From NCBI RefSeq assembly GCF_900454025.1, contig NZ_UGQM01000001.1:1984001-2048000 (forward strand): DNA of 64,000 nucleotides, in the 5' to 3' direction. Both the position numbers and the translations under genes were made by a program. The notes under the pieces are model-generated. The model was not told the DNA's origin. It saw only the letters and a list, made by a program, of their open reading frames with translations, and ran no database searches. This document shows positions 1 through 8,261 of the stretch, piece by piece (within the stretch, counting starts at the first letter, position 1; each line of letters opens with the position of its first letter). The stretch comes from Mycolicibacterium gilvum. Its GTDB lineage: Bacteria; Actinomycetota; Actinomycetes; Mycobacteriales; Mycobacteriaceae.

Positions 1-916
1 CGTGTGCGGCCATCATCAGGAAGATCATGTGACTGACGACGTCCTGGTCGGTGAAGCTCTGGCCGTCCTCGTCCTGCGCATGGCACAGCACGCTGAACAT
101 GTCGGTGCTCTCGGAGCGGCGCTTCTCGGCGATCCCGGCGTTGAAGTAGTCCTCCAGCGTCTTGCGCGCCCGGATACCCCGCCACCAGCTCAGCGGCGGC
201 ACCGGCTTGCGCACGATCGCGTTGCCCGCCCGGGTGGTGGTGGTGAACGCCTCGTTGACGGTGGTCACCAGTTGCTTGTCGGTACCGGCCTTGTGGCCCA
301 TGAACACGACCGACGCGATGTCGAGCGTCAGCTCTTTGACCGCGGGGTAGAACAGGAACCGACGGTCGTCGGCCACCCAGTCGTTCGCGATCACCGCAGA
401 GGCGACCTGATCGATGTGCTCGACGTACCCGGTCAGCCGGCTGCGGGTGAACGCCTCCTGCATGATCCGGCGGTGGTACATGTGGTCCTCGAAGTCGCGC
501 AGCATCAGGCCGCCTTCGAAGAACGGTCCGATCACCGGATCCCATGCGCGCTGTGAGAAGTCCTTGTTGCGGTTGGAGAACACCGCCTGGGTGGCGTCGG
601 GGCCGAGCGCGCCCACTGCGGGCAGCACCTGCGAGCCGGAGTAGTAGACAGGTCCGTACTTGCGGTACTGGTGCAGGATGAAGTCCGGTCCGCCGCGGAA
701 CATCTCGATCATGTGCGCGACGATCGGCAGCCCGTTGTCGCCCCTGACCGCTTTGAGGCCGCTTCCGGCAGGCGGCTCGGCCAGGATGATCTCGTCCCAC
801 TGCTTCTCCAGAAGGCGCTTTTCGATCGCGCCCATGCCCGGGATCGTCACCGGAGTCGGCTTCAGGCGTCGTTTCGCCTGATCAAGGAGGTATTCCGGGG
901 TTGAGATCGCAGTCAT
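1..916 (-). CDS. cyp136: Cytochrome P450, CYP136 family (3' end outside window)
   Basis: Heme-thiolate monooxygenase, natural substrate unknown. The visible 305 residues begin MTAISTPEYLLDQAKRRLKP and run to the I helix (HMIFLMMAAH), where the window ends, so the oxygen-activating Thr, the ExxR motif and the heme Cys loop are not visible. The sequence closely resembles M. tuberculosis CYP136 (Rv3059) as I remember it, including the GPFFEGGLMLRDFEDHM and LTLDIASVVFMGHKAGTD blocks. The ATG at 914-916 gives the start expected for that family. The gene is divergent from a TetR gene across 109 bp that hold a perfect inverted repeat, which points to control by that TetR. Family assignment is confident; the substrate is not inferable. 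Confidence 0.93.
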   Translation of the reverse strand, partial: MTAISTPEYLLDQAKRRLKPTPVTIPGMGAIEKRLLEKQWDEIILAEPPAGSGLKAVRGDNGLPIVAHMIEMFRGGPDFILHQYRKYGPVYYSGSQVLPAVGALGPDATQAVFSNRNKDFSQRAWDPVIGPFFEGGLMLRDFEDHMYHRRIMQEAFTRSRLTGYVEHIDQVASAVIANDWVADDRRFLFYPAVKELTLDIASVVFMGHKAGTDKQLVTTVNEAFTTTTRAGNAIVRKPVPPLSWWRGIRARKTLEDYFNAGIAEKRRSESTDMFSVLCHAQDEDGQSFTDQDVVSHMIFLMMAAH

Positions 917-978
917 TCAAGCACTCCTGGAAATGGGGGCTGTGGCCGATGTCACTGTGTGCCTATCCTGGTGTAGCG

Positions 979-996
979 ACTTGACGCCTGTCAAGT
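979..996. promoter_or_regulatory. Inverted repeat, probable TetR operator between cyp136 and tetR
   Basis: ACTTGAC-GCCT-GTCAAGT is a perfect 7-4-7 inverted repeat centred in the 109-bp divergent intergenic region. It lies 63 bp upstream of the cyp136 ATG and 30 bp upstream of the TetR ATG. The size and position are typical of TetR-family operators that regulate both divergent genes. Binding by the adjacent TetR is inferred. Confidence 0.7.
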
Positions 997-1025
997 TTCC
1001 GAAAGTTTGTATCTGAGGTGGTGCG

Positions 1026-1664
1026 ATGCCAAGGTCTAATTCCATGACGGCCGAACCCGCACCGACAGACCTGCGTCGCAGCAGAGGCGACAGGCAGCGG
1101 GACGCGATCGTGACGGCCGTGCGGGAACTCCTTCACGAGCGTCCATTCGCCGAGCTGTCGGTCAGCACGATCAGTGAGCGCGCCGGGGTGGCACGGTCGG
1201 GCTTCTACTTCTACTTCGACTCCAAGTACGCGGTGCTCGCGGTGATCATCGCCGAGGCGATGGCCGAACTGGACCAGCTCACCCACAGTTTCGCGCCGCG
1301 TGACGAGGCCGAGTCGCCGTCGGAGTTCGCCAAGCGGATGGTCGGATACGCAGCGATCGTCTTCGCGTCGAACGACCCGATCATGCGTGCCTGCAACCTC
1401 GCGCGGAGCACCGATGCCCAGATCCGCGAGATCATGGACGACTTCCAGAACACCGTCGTCGAGAAGATCGTCGGCCTGGTCGGCCGCGACGCGGGCGCCC
1501 GGCCGATCTCCGATGACCTGCCCGCGCTGGTGCGGGTGATGATCGCGGTGACGTCCTCGACGCTCGCACACGACAGCGCTTTCGTGGGCCGTGACGGGGA
1601 TCCGGCGCGCGCCCTCGCCGTCGTGGAACGGTTGTGGGAGAGCAGCCTGTGGGGCGGCCAGTAG
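1026..1664 (+). CDS. TetR/AcrR family regulator, divergent from cyp136
   Basis: Predicted cytoplasmic DNA-binding repressor of 212 residues. The N-terminal helix-turn-helix occupies about residues 44-66 (AELSVSTISERAGVARSGFY, then FYFDSKYAVLA), and the C-terminal all-helical part should bind a ligand and dimerise. The ATG at 1026 follows a GAGGTG-like ribosome site; a GTG at 1021 is in another frame. It occupies the position of Rv3058c next to cyp136 in M. tuberculosis. The palindrome at 979-996 is the obvious operator, so it probably controls itself and the P450. The ligand cannot be deduced. The SDR gene follows 69 bp downstream on the same strand. Confidence 0.9.
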   Translation: MPRSNSMTAEPAPTDLRRSRGDRQRDAIVTAVRELLHERPFAELSVSTISERAGVARSGFYFYFDSKYAVLAVIIAEAMAELDQLTHSFAPRDEAESPSEFAKRMVGYAAIVFASNDPIMRACNLARSTDAQIREIMDDFQNTVVEKIVGLVGRDAGARPISDDLPALVRVMIAVTSSTLAHDSAFVGRDGDPARALAVVERLWESSLWGGQ

Positions 1665-1733
1665 AGAGTCGCCGGTGCGGTTCCACCGCGCCGCCGGGAG
1701 GGCGGCCGTCGGCGCGCCGGTAGTGTCCCGCGT

Positions 1734-2606
1734 ATGGCGCAGCGGAGCGGATCTGACAGGTTCTCCGGTAAACGATGCTTCGTGACCGGCGCGGCCAGCG
1801 GCATCGGGCGGGCGACTGCCCTCAAACTCGCCGCGAGGGGTGCTGAGCTCTATCTCACCGACCGGGACGCCGACGGTCTGGCGCTGACGGTCGCCGACGC
1901 CCGCGCACTCGGCGGAGTCGTCGCTGAGCATCGCGCGCTCGACATCTCCGACCACGACGCCGTGGTCGCGTTCGCCGACGACATCCACTCCCGGCATCCC
2001 GCGATGGACGTGGTCATGAACATCGCCGGCATCTCGGCGTGGGGAACTGTCGACAAGCTGACCCACGACGACTGGACCTCGCTGATCAACATCAACCTGA
2101 TGGGCCCGATCCACGTCATCGAGACCTTCGTACCGCCGATGATGGAGGCTCGCCGTGGCGGGCACCTGGTCAACGTGTCGTCGGCGGCCGGCATCGTGGC
2201 GCTGCCCTGGCACGCCGCCTACAGTGCCAGCAAGTACGGGTTGCGGGGTCTGTCCGAGGTGCTGCGGTTCGACCTCGCCCGCTACCGCATCGGGGTCTCG
2301 GTGGTGGTGCCTGGTGCCGTGCGGACACCGCTCGTGGACACGGTGCGTATCGCCGGCGTCGACCGCGACGACCCGCGAGTCCAGAAGTGGACCAACAGAT
2401 TCTCCGGGCACGCCGTGTCACCGGACGTGGCCGCCGACAAGATCCTCGACGGTGTGGCCAGGAACCGCTATCTCATCTACACCTCACTCGACATCCGTGC
2501 GCTGTACCTGTTCAAACGCACCATGTGGCTGCCGTACAGCATCGCGATGAAGCAGGTGAATCCGTTGTTCACCCGGGCGCTGCGCCCGAAGACCAAGCAA
2601 CGCTGA
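1734..2606 (+). CDS. Short-chain dehydrogenase/reductase (SDR)
   Basis: Classical SDR of 290 residues, presumably an NAD(P)-dependent oxidoreductase acting on a lipid or xenobiotic alcohol/ketone. The dinucleotide motif TGAASGIG is at residues 18-25, NIAG at 96-99, the catalytic Ser in NVSS near 149-150, and the YSASK motif gives Tyr163 and Lys167. A C-terminal extension of about 60 residues beyond the core, rich in aromatic and basic residues, resembles other mycobacterial SDRs of this size. It corresponds by position to Rv3057c. It follows the TetR gene on the same strand and could share its transcript. It ends 3 bp before the convergent ATPase gene. Confidence 0.9.
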   Translation: MAQRSGSDRFSGKRCFVTGAASGIGRATALKLAARGAELYLTDRDADGLALTVADARALGGVVAEHRALDISDHDAVVAFADDIHSRHPAMDVVMNIAGISAWGTVDKLTHDDWTSLININLMGPIHVIETFVPPMMEARRGGHLVNVSSAAGIVALPWHAAYSASKYGLRGLSEVLRFDLARYRIGVSVVVPGAVRTPLVDTVRIAGVDRDDPRVQKWTNRFSGHAVSPDVAADKILDGVARNRYLIYTSLDIRALYLFKRTMWLPYSIAMKQVNPLFTRALRPKTKQR

Positions 2607-2609
2607 GCT

Positions 2610-3806
2610 TTACCGCCTGCCCCAGTCCCACGGGGGCATCGTCGACAGGTCCTGATCGCCGACCCTGGTCTCGCCCCAGTCCTTGTACAGTTCGATCTCC
2701 CACGCGTCGCCGTCCGTACCGATGGGCTCGGCGCCCAGGCATTCTCGCAGCATCGCCGAGTGGGTGACCACGACGAGCTGAGTCCGTGTCGCCGCCTCGC
2801 CGATGAGGCGGGCCAGGGGTGGCACCAGGTCGGGATGCAGTGAGGTCTCCGGCTCGTTGAGCACCATCAGTGACGGGGGTTGCGGGCTCAGCAACGCGGC
2901 CGCCCAGAGCAGGAAACGCAATGTGCCGTCGGATATCTCGGCGCTGCGCAGCGGTCTCAGCATGCCGCGCTGGTGCAACTGGAGATCGAACAGGCCGTCG
3001 GTGATCGCGACCGACACCGTCGCACCGTCGAAGGCGGCATCGACGGCGCGCGCGAGATCACCGTTCCCGGTCTCCAAGATCGTCTGGATCGCCGCGGCCA
3101 GGTCGGAGCCGTCGTCGGCCAGAACCGGTGTGCGGGTACCGACCTGGGGTCGACGTGCCGGGGCATCGGCGTCGGCGCGGAAGCCGTCATAGAAGCGCCA
3201 GTTGCGCAGCCGCTCACGGACCATGGCGAGCTCGGGCGACGCACCCGCCCAATCGGTCAGCACGCTGCGGTGTGCGGGAAGGTTGCGCGCGAGTTCGTCG
3301 AAACCACGGCCGGTGTCCGAGGCGACCTCGACCATGCCGCGCACCCGGCGCACCAGGGTGGTGGTGCTGCGGGCCACCGGGCCGGCGAACACGAGTTCCC
3401 GTTTGATCTCGGGGTCGCGTCCGAACGCGGTCTCGGTGGCCTGCGGCAGGCCGAGATCGATCAGGTAGCCGAAATCGTCACCGGCATAGCCGAGTTCGAT
3501 GGACACCGACCGGCTCCGGGGGCCGCCCTGCGCTGTTCCGGTGCGGCGCGCGCCACCGAGATGTTCGGGCCCGGCCCACAGTGCCGACGCGACTCCACCC
3601 TCGCGCGCGAACGATCCGATCACCTCGCCCCGGCCGCAGTCGGCGAGCAGCCGAAGGGCCCGGTACAGCGAAGACTTACCGGTGCCGTTGGCGCCGGTGA
3701 TGACGGTGAGCCGGCGCAGGGGCAGCACGAGGTCACGCAACGAGCGGTACCCACGGATGGCGACGGTCTCCAGCATGCCGTCGAGCGTATTGTCCGGCTC
3801 GGACAT
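2610..3806 (-). CDS. AAA ATPase, RecF/OLD-like (AAA_21, COG4637 type)
   Basis: Predicted soluble ATPase of 398 residues related to SMC/RecF/OLD-like ATPases. The N-terminus reads LETVAIRGYRSLRDLVLPLR, followed by Walker A GANGTGKS at residues 38-45. The C-terminal Walker B is LMVLNEPETSLHPDL, with Asn where most ABC-type ATPases have Asp, which I recall being common in this predicted-ATPase family. VVVTHS follows as the switch histidine. Start choice is uncertain: ATG 3806 gives MSEPDNTLDG before the core, and ATG 3776 would begin exactly at the conserved MLETVAIRGY; neither has a clear ribosome site. Role unknown; it is convergent with the SDR and lies just downstream of a GAF gene. Confidence 0.82.
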   Translation of the reverse strand: MSEPDNTLDGMLETVAIRGYRSLRDLVLPLRRLTVITGANGTGKSSLYRALRLLADCGRGEVIGSFAREGGVASALWAGPEHLGGARRTGTAQGGPRSRSVSIELGYAGDDFGYLIDLGLPQATETAFGRDPEIKRELVFAGPVARSTTTLVRRVRGMVEVASDTGRGFDELARNLPAHRSVLTDWAGASPELAMVRERLRNWRFYDGFRADADAPARRPQVGTRTPVLADDGSDLAAAIQTILETGNGDLARAVDAAFDGATVSVAITDGLFDLQLHQRGMLRPLRSAEISDGTLRFLLWAAALLSPQPPSLMVLNEPETSLHPDLVPPLARLIGEAATRTQLVVVTHSAMLRECLGAEPIGTDGDAWEIELYKDWGETRVGDQDLSTMPPWDWGRR

Positions 3807-3823
3807 CCGGCGGGCGGCGTGGG

Positions 3824-4540
3824 TCAGGCGGCGCCCCTGCCGAAGATGCGATCGCAGATGATCGCGGTGAAATCCTCCAGGATCTGGATGTGACCGTCGG
3901 TCCACCGCCGCGGCGTGGAATCCCAGACCGCCAACGTACCGATGGTGTGTCCGCCGGAGTTCGTGATCGGCATCGCGGCGAACCCGACGACGAAGCCGTC
4001 GAGGACCATCGGATGGTCGCGCAGCGCGGGATGAGACCGGGCGTCCTCGACGATCACCGGTTCGCCGGTCGCGACGATCGGCCGTGAGATCGACCGCTCC
4101 AGGGAGACCTGCCGGGCCGCGGCGAGGACACCTGGCATGCCGATCGCGCTGGGCAGATACACGCTGTCGCGGTCGACCAACGACACCACCGCCGTCGGCA
4201 CGGCGAGTGCCGCCACGGTCATCTCCACGATCCGGTCGAGGACCGGTCCCCGCCGCTCGTCGAGCAACCCGGTCTCGTAGAGGGCCTGCAGCCGTTCGGG
4301 ATCGGCGATGACGGATCCCGTGTCGGCGGGCAGACCCGGTCGCGGCGGGGACAGATCCATGAGCCGCAGCCGGCGCAGGATGCCGTCGAGGTCCGGGTCG
4401 CTTCGGCGCGCCATCTCGACGGCGATCCGCGCGGCGACGGCGCGGGCGATGAAGACGTCGACGGGCTCACCCGCCCGCGCGGCCTCGTCGACAAGTGCGT
4501 CATCGAGGCGCTCGTCGAAACCCGGGACCTGCGACGCCAT
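3824..4540 (-). CDS. GAF domain-containing protein
   Basis: A 238-residue cytoplasmic protein. An N-terminal helical part of about 80 residues leads into a single GAF domain (roughly 85-235), with the typical run of beta strands around TAVVSLVDRDSVYLPSAIGM and the FAAMPITNSGGHTIGTLAVW core. No kinase, cyclase, HD or HTH output domain is attached, so it is probably a stand-alone sensor or scaffold; related GAF proteins are often annotated as sensor-like proteins in mycobacteria. The ATG at 4540 was chosen because the reading frame upstream has no family resemblance. It ends 18 bp before the ATPase start, so the two minus-strand genes may be co-transcribed. Confidence 0.78.
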   Translation of the reverse strand: MASQVPGFDERLDDALVDEAARAGEPVDVFIARAVAARIAVEMARRSDPDLDGILRRLRLMDLSPPRPGLPADTGSVIADPERLQALYETGLLDERRGPVLDRIVEMTVAALAVPTAVVSLVDRDSVYLPSAIGMPGVLAAARQVSLERSISRPIVATGEPVIVEDARSHPALRDHPMVLDGFVVGFAAMPITNSGGHTIGTLAVWDSTPRRWTDGHIQILEDFTAIICDRIFGRGAA

Positions 4541-4593
4541 GACGGCCACGGTAGCGCGGCTTGCTGGGTGCGAGCCGGTTTCGGCTCCGGGGA

Positions 4594-5667
4594 TCAGCCT
4601 CGAGCGGCCGTCGCCGACGGCATCGCCAGTTCGAGGCGGACGCCGAGAAGGCGGACAGGCCGCTGGAGATCGAAGGCGTCGAGCAGAGTGGTCGCCGTCG
4701 AGATCACCGCGTCTGCGTCGATGGTCGGTTCCGGCAGTTTCCGGATCTTCGACCTGGTGTGGAAGCTGCTGGTCCGAAGGGTCACGGCGACGTGGGTGAC
4801 GATCCGCTGCTGCGCGATGACCTCGTCGAGGGTGCGTCGGGCGAGTTCGGTGACGGCTTCGTCCATCGCCGCCCGCTCGGTCAGATCCTGCGGAAAGGTG
4901 ATGACGTGGCTGCGGGACCGCGGCACCCACGGCTCGGCGCTGACCGTGGTATCGCCACCGCCCTTGGCCAGCAACAGGATCCAGAGTCCCGTTGTCGGTC
5001 CGAATGTCTTCGTGAGCTCTGCAGAGTCAGTGCCCGCCAGATCCGCGACCGTCGTGATGCCGATCGCCGCAAGCTTTTTCGCGGTCTTCGGACCGACACC
5101 CCACAGGGCGTCGACGGGCCGGTCGCCCATGACCGGCATCCAGTTCTCGTCGGTGAGCATGTGCACGCCGGCGGGCTTGCCGAAGCCCGTCGCGACCTTG
5201 GCGCGTTGCTTGTTGTCGCTGATCCCGACCGAACACGTCAGACCCGTCTGCGATGCGACGACAGTCTGGATGTGCCGGGCGAGCGCGAACGGATCCGACA
5301 CGCGCGCACCGACATATGCCTCGTCCCAGCCCCAGACCTCCACGGGATGGCCGAGATCGCGCAGGATTCCCATCACCCTGTCCGAGGCCGCGTCGTAGGC
5401 CTCCGGATCGGACGGCAGAAACGTCGCGTCGGGACAGCGGCGGGCCGCGGCGCGCAGCGGCATCCCCGCGTGCACACCGAAGGTCCTGGCCTCGTACGAG
5501 GCGCAGGTGACGACCTTGCGTGGCTCGGCCGGATCGCCGTTGCCGCCGACGATCACCGGGAGGCCGACCAGGTCGGGGCGGCGCTGTAGTTCCACCGAGG
5601 CGAGGAACTGATCCATGTCGACGTGAAGGACCCAGTCGCGCTCTCCGGCCGCCGGGGGGTCGCTCAT
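4594..5667 (-). CDS. dinB2: DNA polymerase IV, DinB2 type (Y-family)
   Basis: Error-prone translesion polymerase of 357 residues. The first catalytic motif is VDMDQFLASVE (Asp17 and Asp19 by this start) and the second is GWDEAYVGA, supplying the Asp-Glu pair. The little-finger region follows, and there is no obvious C-terminal beta-clamp peptide of the DinB1 type. The steric-gate position, normally the second aromatic of the FF pair in the MDxFF motif, is Leu22. The same substitution is reported for M. smegmatis DinB2, which uses ribonucleotides readily. The ATG at 5667 overlaps the stop of the upstream TetR gene as ATGA, so translation should be coupled. Orthologue by position of Rv3056. Confidence 0.93.
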   Translation of the reverse strand: MSDPPAAGERDWVLHVDMDQFLASVELQRRPDLVGLPVIVGGNGDPAEPRKVVTCASYEARTFGVHAGMPLRAAARRCPDATFLPSDPEAYDAASDRVMGILRDLGHPVEVWGWDEAYVGARVSDPFALARHIQTVVASQTGLTCSVGISDNKQRAKVATGFGKPAGVHMLTDENWMPVMGDRPVDALWGVGPKTAKKLAAIGITTVADLAGTDSAELTKTFGPTTGLWILLLAKGGGDTTVSAEPWVPRSRSHVITFPQDLTERAAMDEAVTELARRTLDEVIAQQRIVTHVAVTLRTSSFHTRSKIRKLPEPTIDADAVISTATTLLDAFDLQRPVRLLGVRLELAMPSATAARG

Positions 5668-6293
5668 GTGCCGCAGAGCTTGCGCGCCACCGTCTCCCAC
5701 GCATCAGCGATGCTCTCCAGGGAGCGTCCCAGGTCGGTCCGTTGATGGTGGACGTAGTCGGCGTCCAGCAGTGCGAGCAGAGCGGCGGCCTGGGCATCGA
5801 GATCGCCGGTCGTCTCCGCTTCGTCGAGCAGCAGGCGGACATGGCTGTGGTGCAGGGTCATCGGAGCGTTGAACCGCATCTGTGGGTCGCGGCCGACGTC
5901 GGAGAGCAGCGCATGGTGGGTGTCGACGAACTTCAGGCGGTGCCGGCCGTATGCCAGGAGGCGCTCCAGTGGCGGTGCGCCCGGTCCGAGCGGTGGTGGG
6001 CCGAACAGCAACGCGTGTTGCTGCGCCTTCTCGTCTTCGTCGAGGAGCACGATCATCAGGCCCGCACGGCTGCCGAAGCGGCGGAACAGCGTGCCCTTGC
6101 CGACGCCCGCCGCGTTGGCGATGTCGTCGGTGGTGACGCTGTCGGCGCCGCGTTCGTCGACCAGACGCCGCGCCGCGTCGAGCAGAAGCACCCGATTGCG
6201 TGCCGCGTCCCCACGTTCGGCGGCGCGCTCGGAGGGGCCGGATTCGGCCACCGACAGCACCGGCAGCCCGTTCCGGTTCTCGGGTGCGCTCAC
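5664..6293 (-). CDS. TetR family regulator coupled to dinB2
   Basis: Repressor of 209 residues. A 35-residue leader precedes the helix-turn-helix (about residues 50-75: ADSVTTDDIANAAGVGKGTL, then FRRFGSRAGLM). The C-terminal domain carries a His-rich stretch (FVDTHHALL, TLHHSHVRLLL). It overlaps dinB2 by four bases and is divergent from the FMN reductase gene, with a 14-bp palindrome between the two starts. Position and content match Rv3055. Known TetR proteins of this arrangement control the divergent reductase and themselves; a link to DinB2 expression would follow from the coupling, but that is inference. Confidence 0.88.
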   Translation of the reverse strand: MSAPENRNGLPVLSVAESGPSERAAERGDAARNRVLLLDAARRLVDERGADSVTTDDIANAAGVGKGTLFRRFGSRAGLMIVLLDEDEKAQQHALLFGPPPLGPGAPPLERLLAYGRHRLKFVDTHHALLSDVGRDPQMRFNAPMTLHHSHVRLLLDEAETTGDLDAQAAALLALLDADYVHHQRTDLGRSLESIADAWETVARKLCGT

Positions 6294-6322
6294 CTGGCAA
6301 CTTTAACTCAGCCGGAATAGAA

Positions 6323-6336
6323 CGGACCGCGGTCCG
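6323..6336. promoter_or_regulatory. Perfect 14-bp palindrome, probable operator of the TetR / FMN reductase pair
   Basis: CGGACCGCGGTCCG is a perfect palindrome, with a further matching A:T pair just outside one mismatch on each side. It lies 29 bp from the TetR ATG and 41 bp from the FMN reductase ATG. Location and symmetry fit a TetR-family operator controlling both genes. Which protein binds is inferred. Confidence 0.65.
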
Positions 6337-6377
6337 GTTAGTGTGTGTGACGATCGTCCACGACCTGAAGGAGAGCG

Positions 6378-6929
6378 ATGTCCGAGAACGGCAGCAGCAC
6401 GGTACTGGTTCTTGTCGGAAGTCTGCGCGAAGCGTCGGTGAACCGTCAGCTCGCCGAGCTCGCCGTGGAGTCCGCGCCGGCGGATGTCGACGTGGAGTGG
6501 TTCGACCGGCTCGGTGAACTTCCGTTCTACAACGAGGACATCGACACCGCCGACGTCCCGGAACCGGTCGCCGCACTGCGGACCGCCGCCGCCCGTGCCG
6601 ATGCCGCCCTGGTCGTCACGCCGGAGTACAACGGCACGATCCCCGGCGTGTTGAAGAACGCCATCGACTGGCTCTCCCGCCCCTACGGCGACAGTGCGTT
6701 GAAGGACAAGCCGCTCGCGGTCGTCGGTGCAGCGCTGGGTCAGTACGGCGGTGTGTGGGCCCACGATGAGACGCGCAAGTCTTTCGGTATCGCAGGTCCG
6801 CGGGTGGTCGACGGCCTCGAGCTCTCGATCCCCACCAAGACGCTCGACGGCAAGCACCCGCGGGAGAGCGACGACGTGGTGGCGCGCCTGCGCGACATCC
6901 TCGGCAAGCTGGTCGCCGAGATCGACTGA
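6378..6929 (+). CDS. NADPH-dependent FMN reductase family protein
   Basis: Flavodoxin-fold quinone/FMN reductase of 183 residues, expected to bind FMN and reduce quinones, azo compounds or FMN with NAD(P)H in the cytoplasm. The phosphate-binding loop is GSLREASVNRQL near the N-terminus, and the family signature PEYNGTIPGVLKNAIDWLSR is central. A GAAGGAGAG ribosome site sits just upstream of the ATG at 6378. It corresponds by position to Rv3054c. It is divergent from the TetR gene across a palindromic operator, which implies induction by a ligand of that TetR, plausibly an electrophile or quinone. Confidence 0.92.
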   Translation: MSENGSSTVLVLVGSLREASVNRQLAELAVESAPADVDVEWFDRLGELPFYNEDIDTADVPEPVAALRTAAARADAALVVTPEYNGTIPGVLKNAIDWLSRPYGDSALKDKPLAVVGAALGQYGGVWAHDETRKSFGIAGPRVVDGLELSIPTKTLDGKHPRESDDVVARLRDILGKLVAEID

Positions 6930-7263
6930 CGCGCCTTTGTCACGGGTGAATCCTTGCCGCGGACGCCGGCTGGGCGCCGTCGACCATCGCTGACGTCGAG
7001 CCCCTGCGCCCGGGCGCGGGGCCCCACGGCCGTCGATGGCGGACGCGGTGCTCGGTGACGGCTTTGCTGGCTCCGTGAAGAACCTTCCATCCTGTTTGCT
7101 GACGCGGCGTCGGCCGCCGAGGCGCGCGCCCGACGATGTCGGTGGGCTCTGGTAGACCGATCGGCGCACCAGGCGGCACCGCGGCGACACGCCGTGTGAC
7201 ACGCGACACGCCGACGAGGGAGGGCTCGAAGCGCTTACGACCAGGGAATTTCAAGAATGTCAT

Positions 7264-7279
7264 TCAGAACATCTTGTAT
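7264..7279. promoter_or_regulatory. NrdR box 1 upstream of nrdHIE
   Basis: TCAGAACATCTTGTAT is the weaker of two NrdR-type half sites. It sits exactly 32 bp (start to start) upstream of box 2, leaving a 16-bp spacer. The nrdF2 promoter has a site of the same phase and similar sequence. NrdR boxes typically occur as such pairs. Confidence 0.7.
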
Positions 7280-7295
7280 CTCTTCGGATTGTCGG

Positions 7296-7311
7296 ACACT
7301 AGGTGTAGTGT
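7296..7311. promoter_or_regulatory. NrdR box 2 upstream of nrdHIE
   Basis: ACACTAGGTGTAGTGT is a good match to the palindromic NrdR box (ACACwATATATwGTGT type), with outer arms ACAC and GTGT intact. Together with box 1 it predicts repression of the ribonucleotide reductase operon by the zinc/nucleotide-responsive NrdR repressor. Confidence 0.82.
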
Positions 7312-7509
7312 TTCGAACACCGACAGACCCCCGATATCCAGGGGCCGGCCGGGGCCAGAACTTCCGGTGAAGTCGGGGTCACCACCCACCGACTCGCTAC
7401 CCGGACGGCCTGGAATTTCGGTGACCTCGCGGTCGCTGATACTTAGCGACCCGCACGACCGCAGCAGTTGCCAGCTCACCCAGCCTTCTTGATAGGAGCC
7501 GTACCGCAG

Positions 7510-7764
7510 ATGACTCAGCCAGCACCCGTCACCGTGTACACCAAGCCGGCCTGCGTGCAGTGCAACGCGACCTACAAGGCGCTCGACAAGCAGGGCATCG
7601 CCTACGAGGTCGTGGACATCAGCGTCGACACCGAGGCGCGGGATTACGTGATGGCCCTGGGCTACCTGCAGGCCCCCGTCGTGGTGGCGGGCAGCGACCA
7701 CTGGTCGGGCTTCCGCCCCGACCGGATCAAGGCGCTCGCCGGCGCGGTCACGGCCACCGCATAG
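7510..7764 (+). CDS. nrdH: Glutaredoxin-like protein NrdH
   Basis: Small redox protein of 84 residues that donates electrons to the class Ib ribonucleotide reductase NrdEF and is itself reduced by thioredoxin reductase. The redox centre is CVQC (Cys15, Cys18) within [20 protein letters not shown], and the NrdH signature WSGFRPD is near the C-terminus. The start ATG at 7510 follows an AGGAG at about 7494-7498; an in-frame ATG at 7468 lies upstream of the ribosome site and would add an unconserved leader. First gene of nrdH-nrdI-nrdE, under the twin NrdR boxes. Confidence 0.96.
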   Translation: MTQPAPVTVYTKPACVQCNATYKALDKQGIAYEVVDISVDTEARDYVMALGYLQAPVVVAGSDHWSGFRPDRIKALAGAVTATA

Positions 7765-7814
7765 CGCGTGGCCTGACGGTCACCGACAAGTATCGATTCG
7801 TGGGAGGAGTGGCC

Positions 7815-8261
7815 GTGGCCAACATCGTCTACTTCTCCAGCGTCTCGGAGAACACCCACCGATTCGTCCAGAAGCTGGAACTCCCCGCCATCCGGATCCC
7901 GTTGAAGGACCGGATCCGGGTGGAGGAGCCCTACGTGCTCATCCTTCCGACGTACGGCGGCGGGCACGCCAACGGTCCCGATCCCGATCGCGGGGGCTAT
8001 GTCCCCAAGCAGGTGATCGCGTTCCTCAACGACGAGCACAACCGATCGTTGATCCGCGGCGTCATCGCCGCGGGCAACACCAACTTCGGCGCCGAATTCG
8101 GCTACGCGGGGGTCGTCGTCTCCCGAAAGTGTGACGTCCCTTTTCTCTACCGCTTCGAACTCATGGGAACGACGGACGACGTGTTCGCCGTCCGCGCAGG
8201 ATTACAAGACTTCTGGAAGGACCAGTCGTGCCCCCAACCGTCACAGCTGCAGAACCGTTGA
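7815..8261 (+). CDS. nrdI: Flavodoxin-like protein NrdI
   Basis: FMN protein of 148 residues that activates the dimanganese cofactor of the class Ib radical subunit NrdF. The FMN loop is [16 protein letters not shown] near the N-terminus; the LPTYGGG block and GNTNFGAEF follow. Start is GTG at 7815, which has GGGAGG at 7802-7807 at ideal distance; GTG 7809 overlaps that site and is less likely. The gene lies 50 bp after nrdH, and its last 34 bases overlap the start of nrdE, so translation is probably coupled. Confidence 0.95.
   Translation: MANIVYFSSVSENTHRFVQKLELPAIRIPLKDRIRVEEPYVLILPTYGGGHANGPDPDRGGYVPKQVIAFLNDEHNRSLIRGVIAAGNTNFGAEFGYAGVVVSRKCDVPFLYRFELMGTTDDVFAVRAGLQDFWKDQSCPQPSQLQNR

Larger units (their letters stand above)
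6930..7509. other. 580-bp intergenic region: leader and promoter of nrdHIE
   Basis: I see no convincing gene here. Open frames exist on both strands but lack family resemblance and mycobacterial codon bias. The right half is noticeably AT-richer (around 7240-7320) and carries the two NrdR boxes annotated separately. About 200 bp lie between the second box and the nrdH start, leaving room for a long 5' leader. The left half (6930-7240) is GC-rich and without a recognised element. Confidence 0.6.

Noticed and set aside
963..2411. 482-codon minus-strand frame across tetR and the SDR gene
   Set aside because: Antisense shadow; composition lacks any recognisable fold, and both sense genes have clear motifs.
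6940..7263. 107-codon minus-strand frame in the nrdH upstream region
   Set aside because: No domain, no ribosome site, and it begins next to the NrdR region; treated as noncoding.
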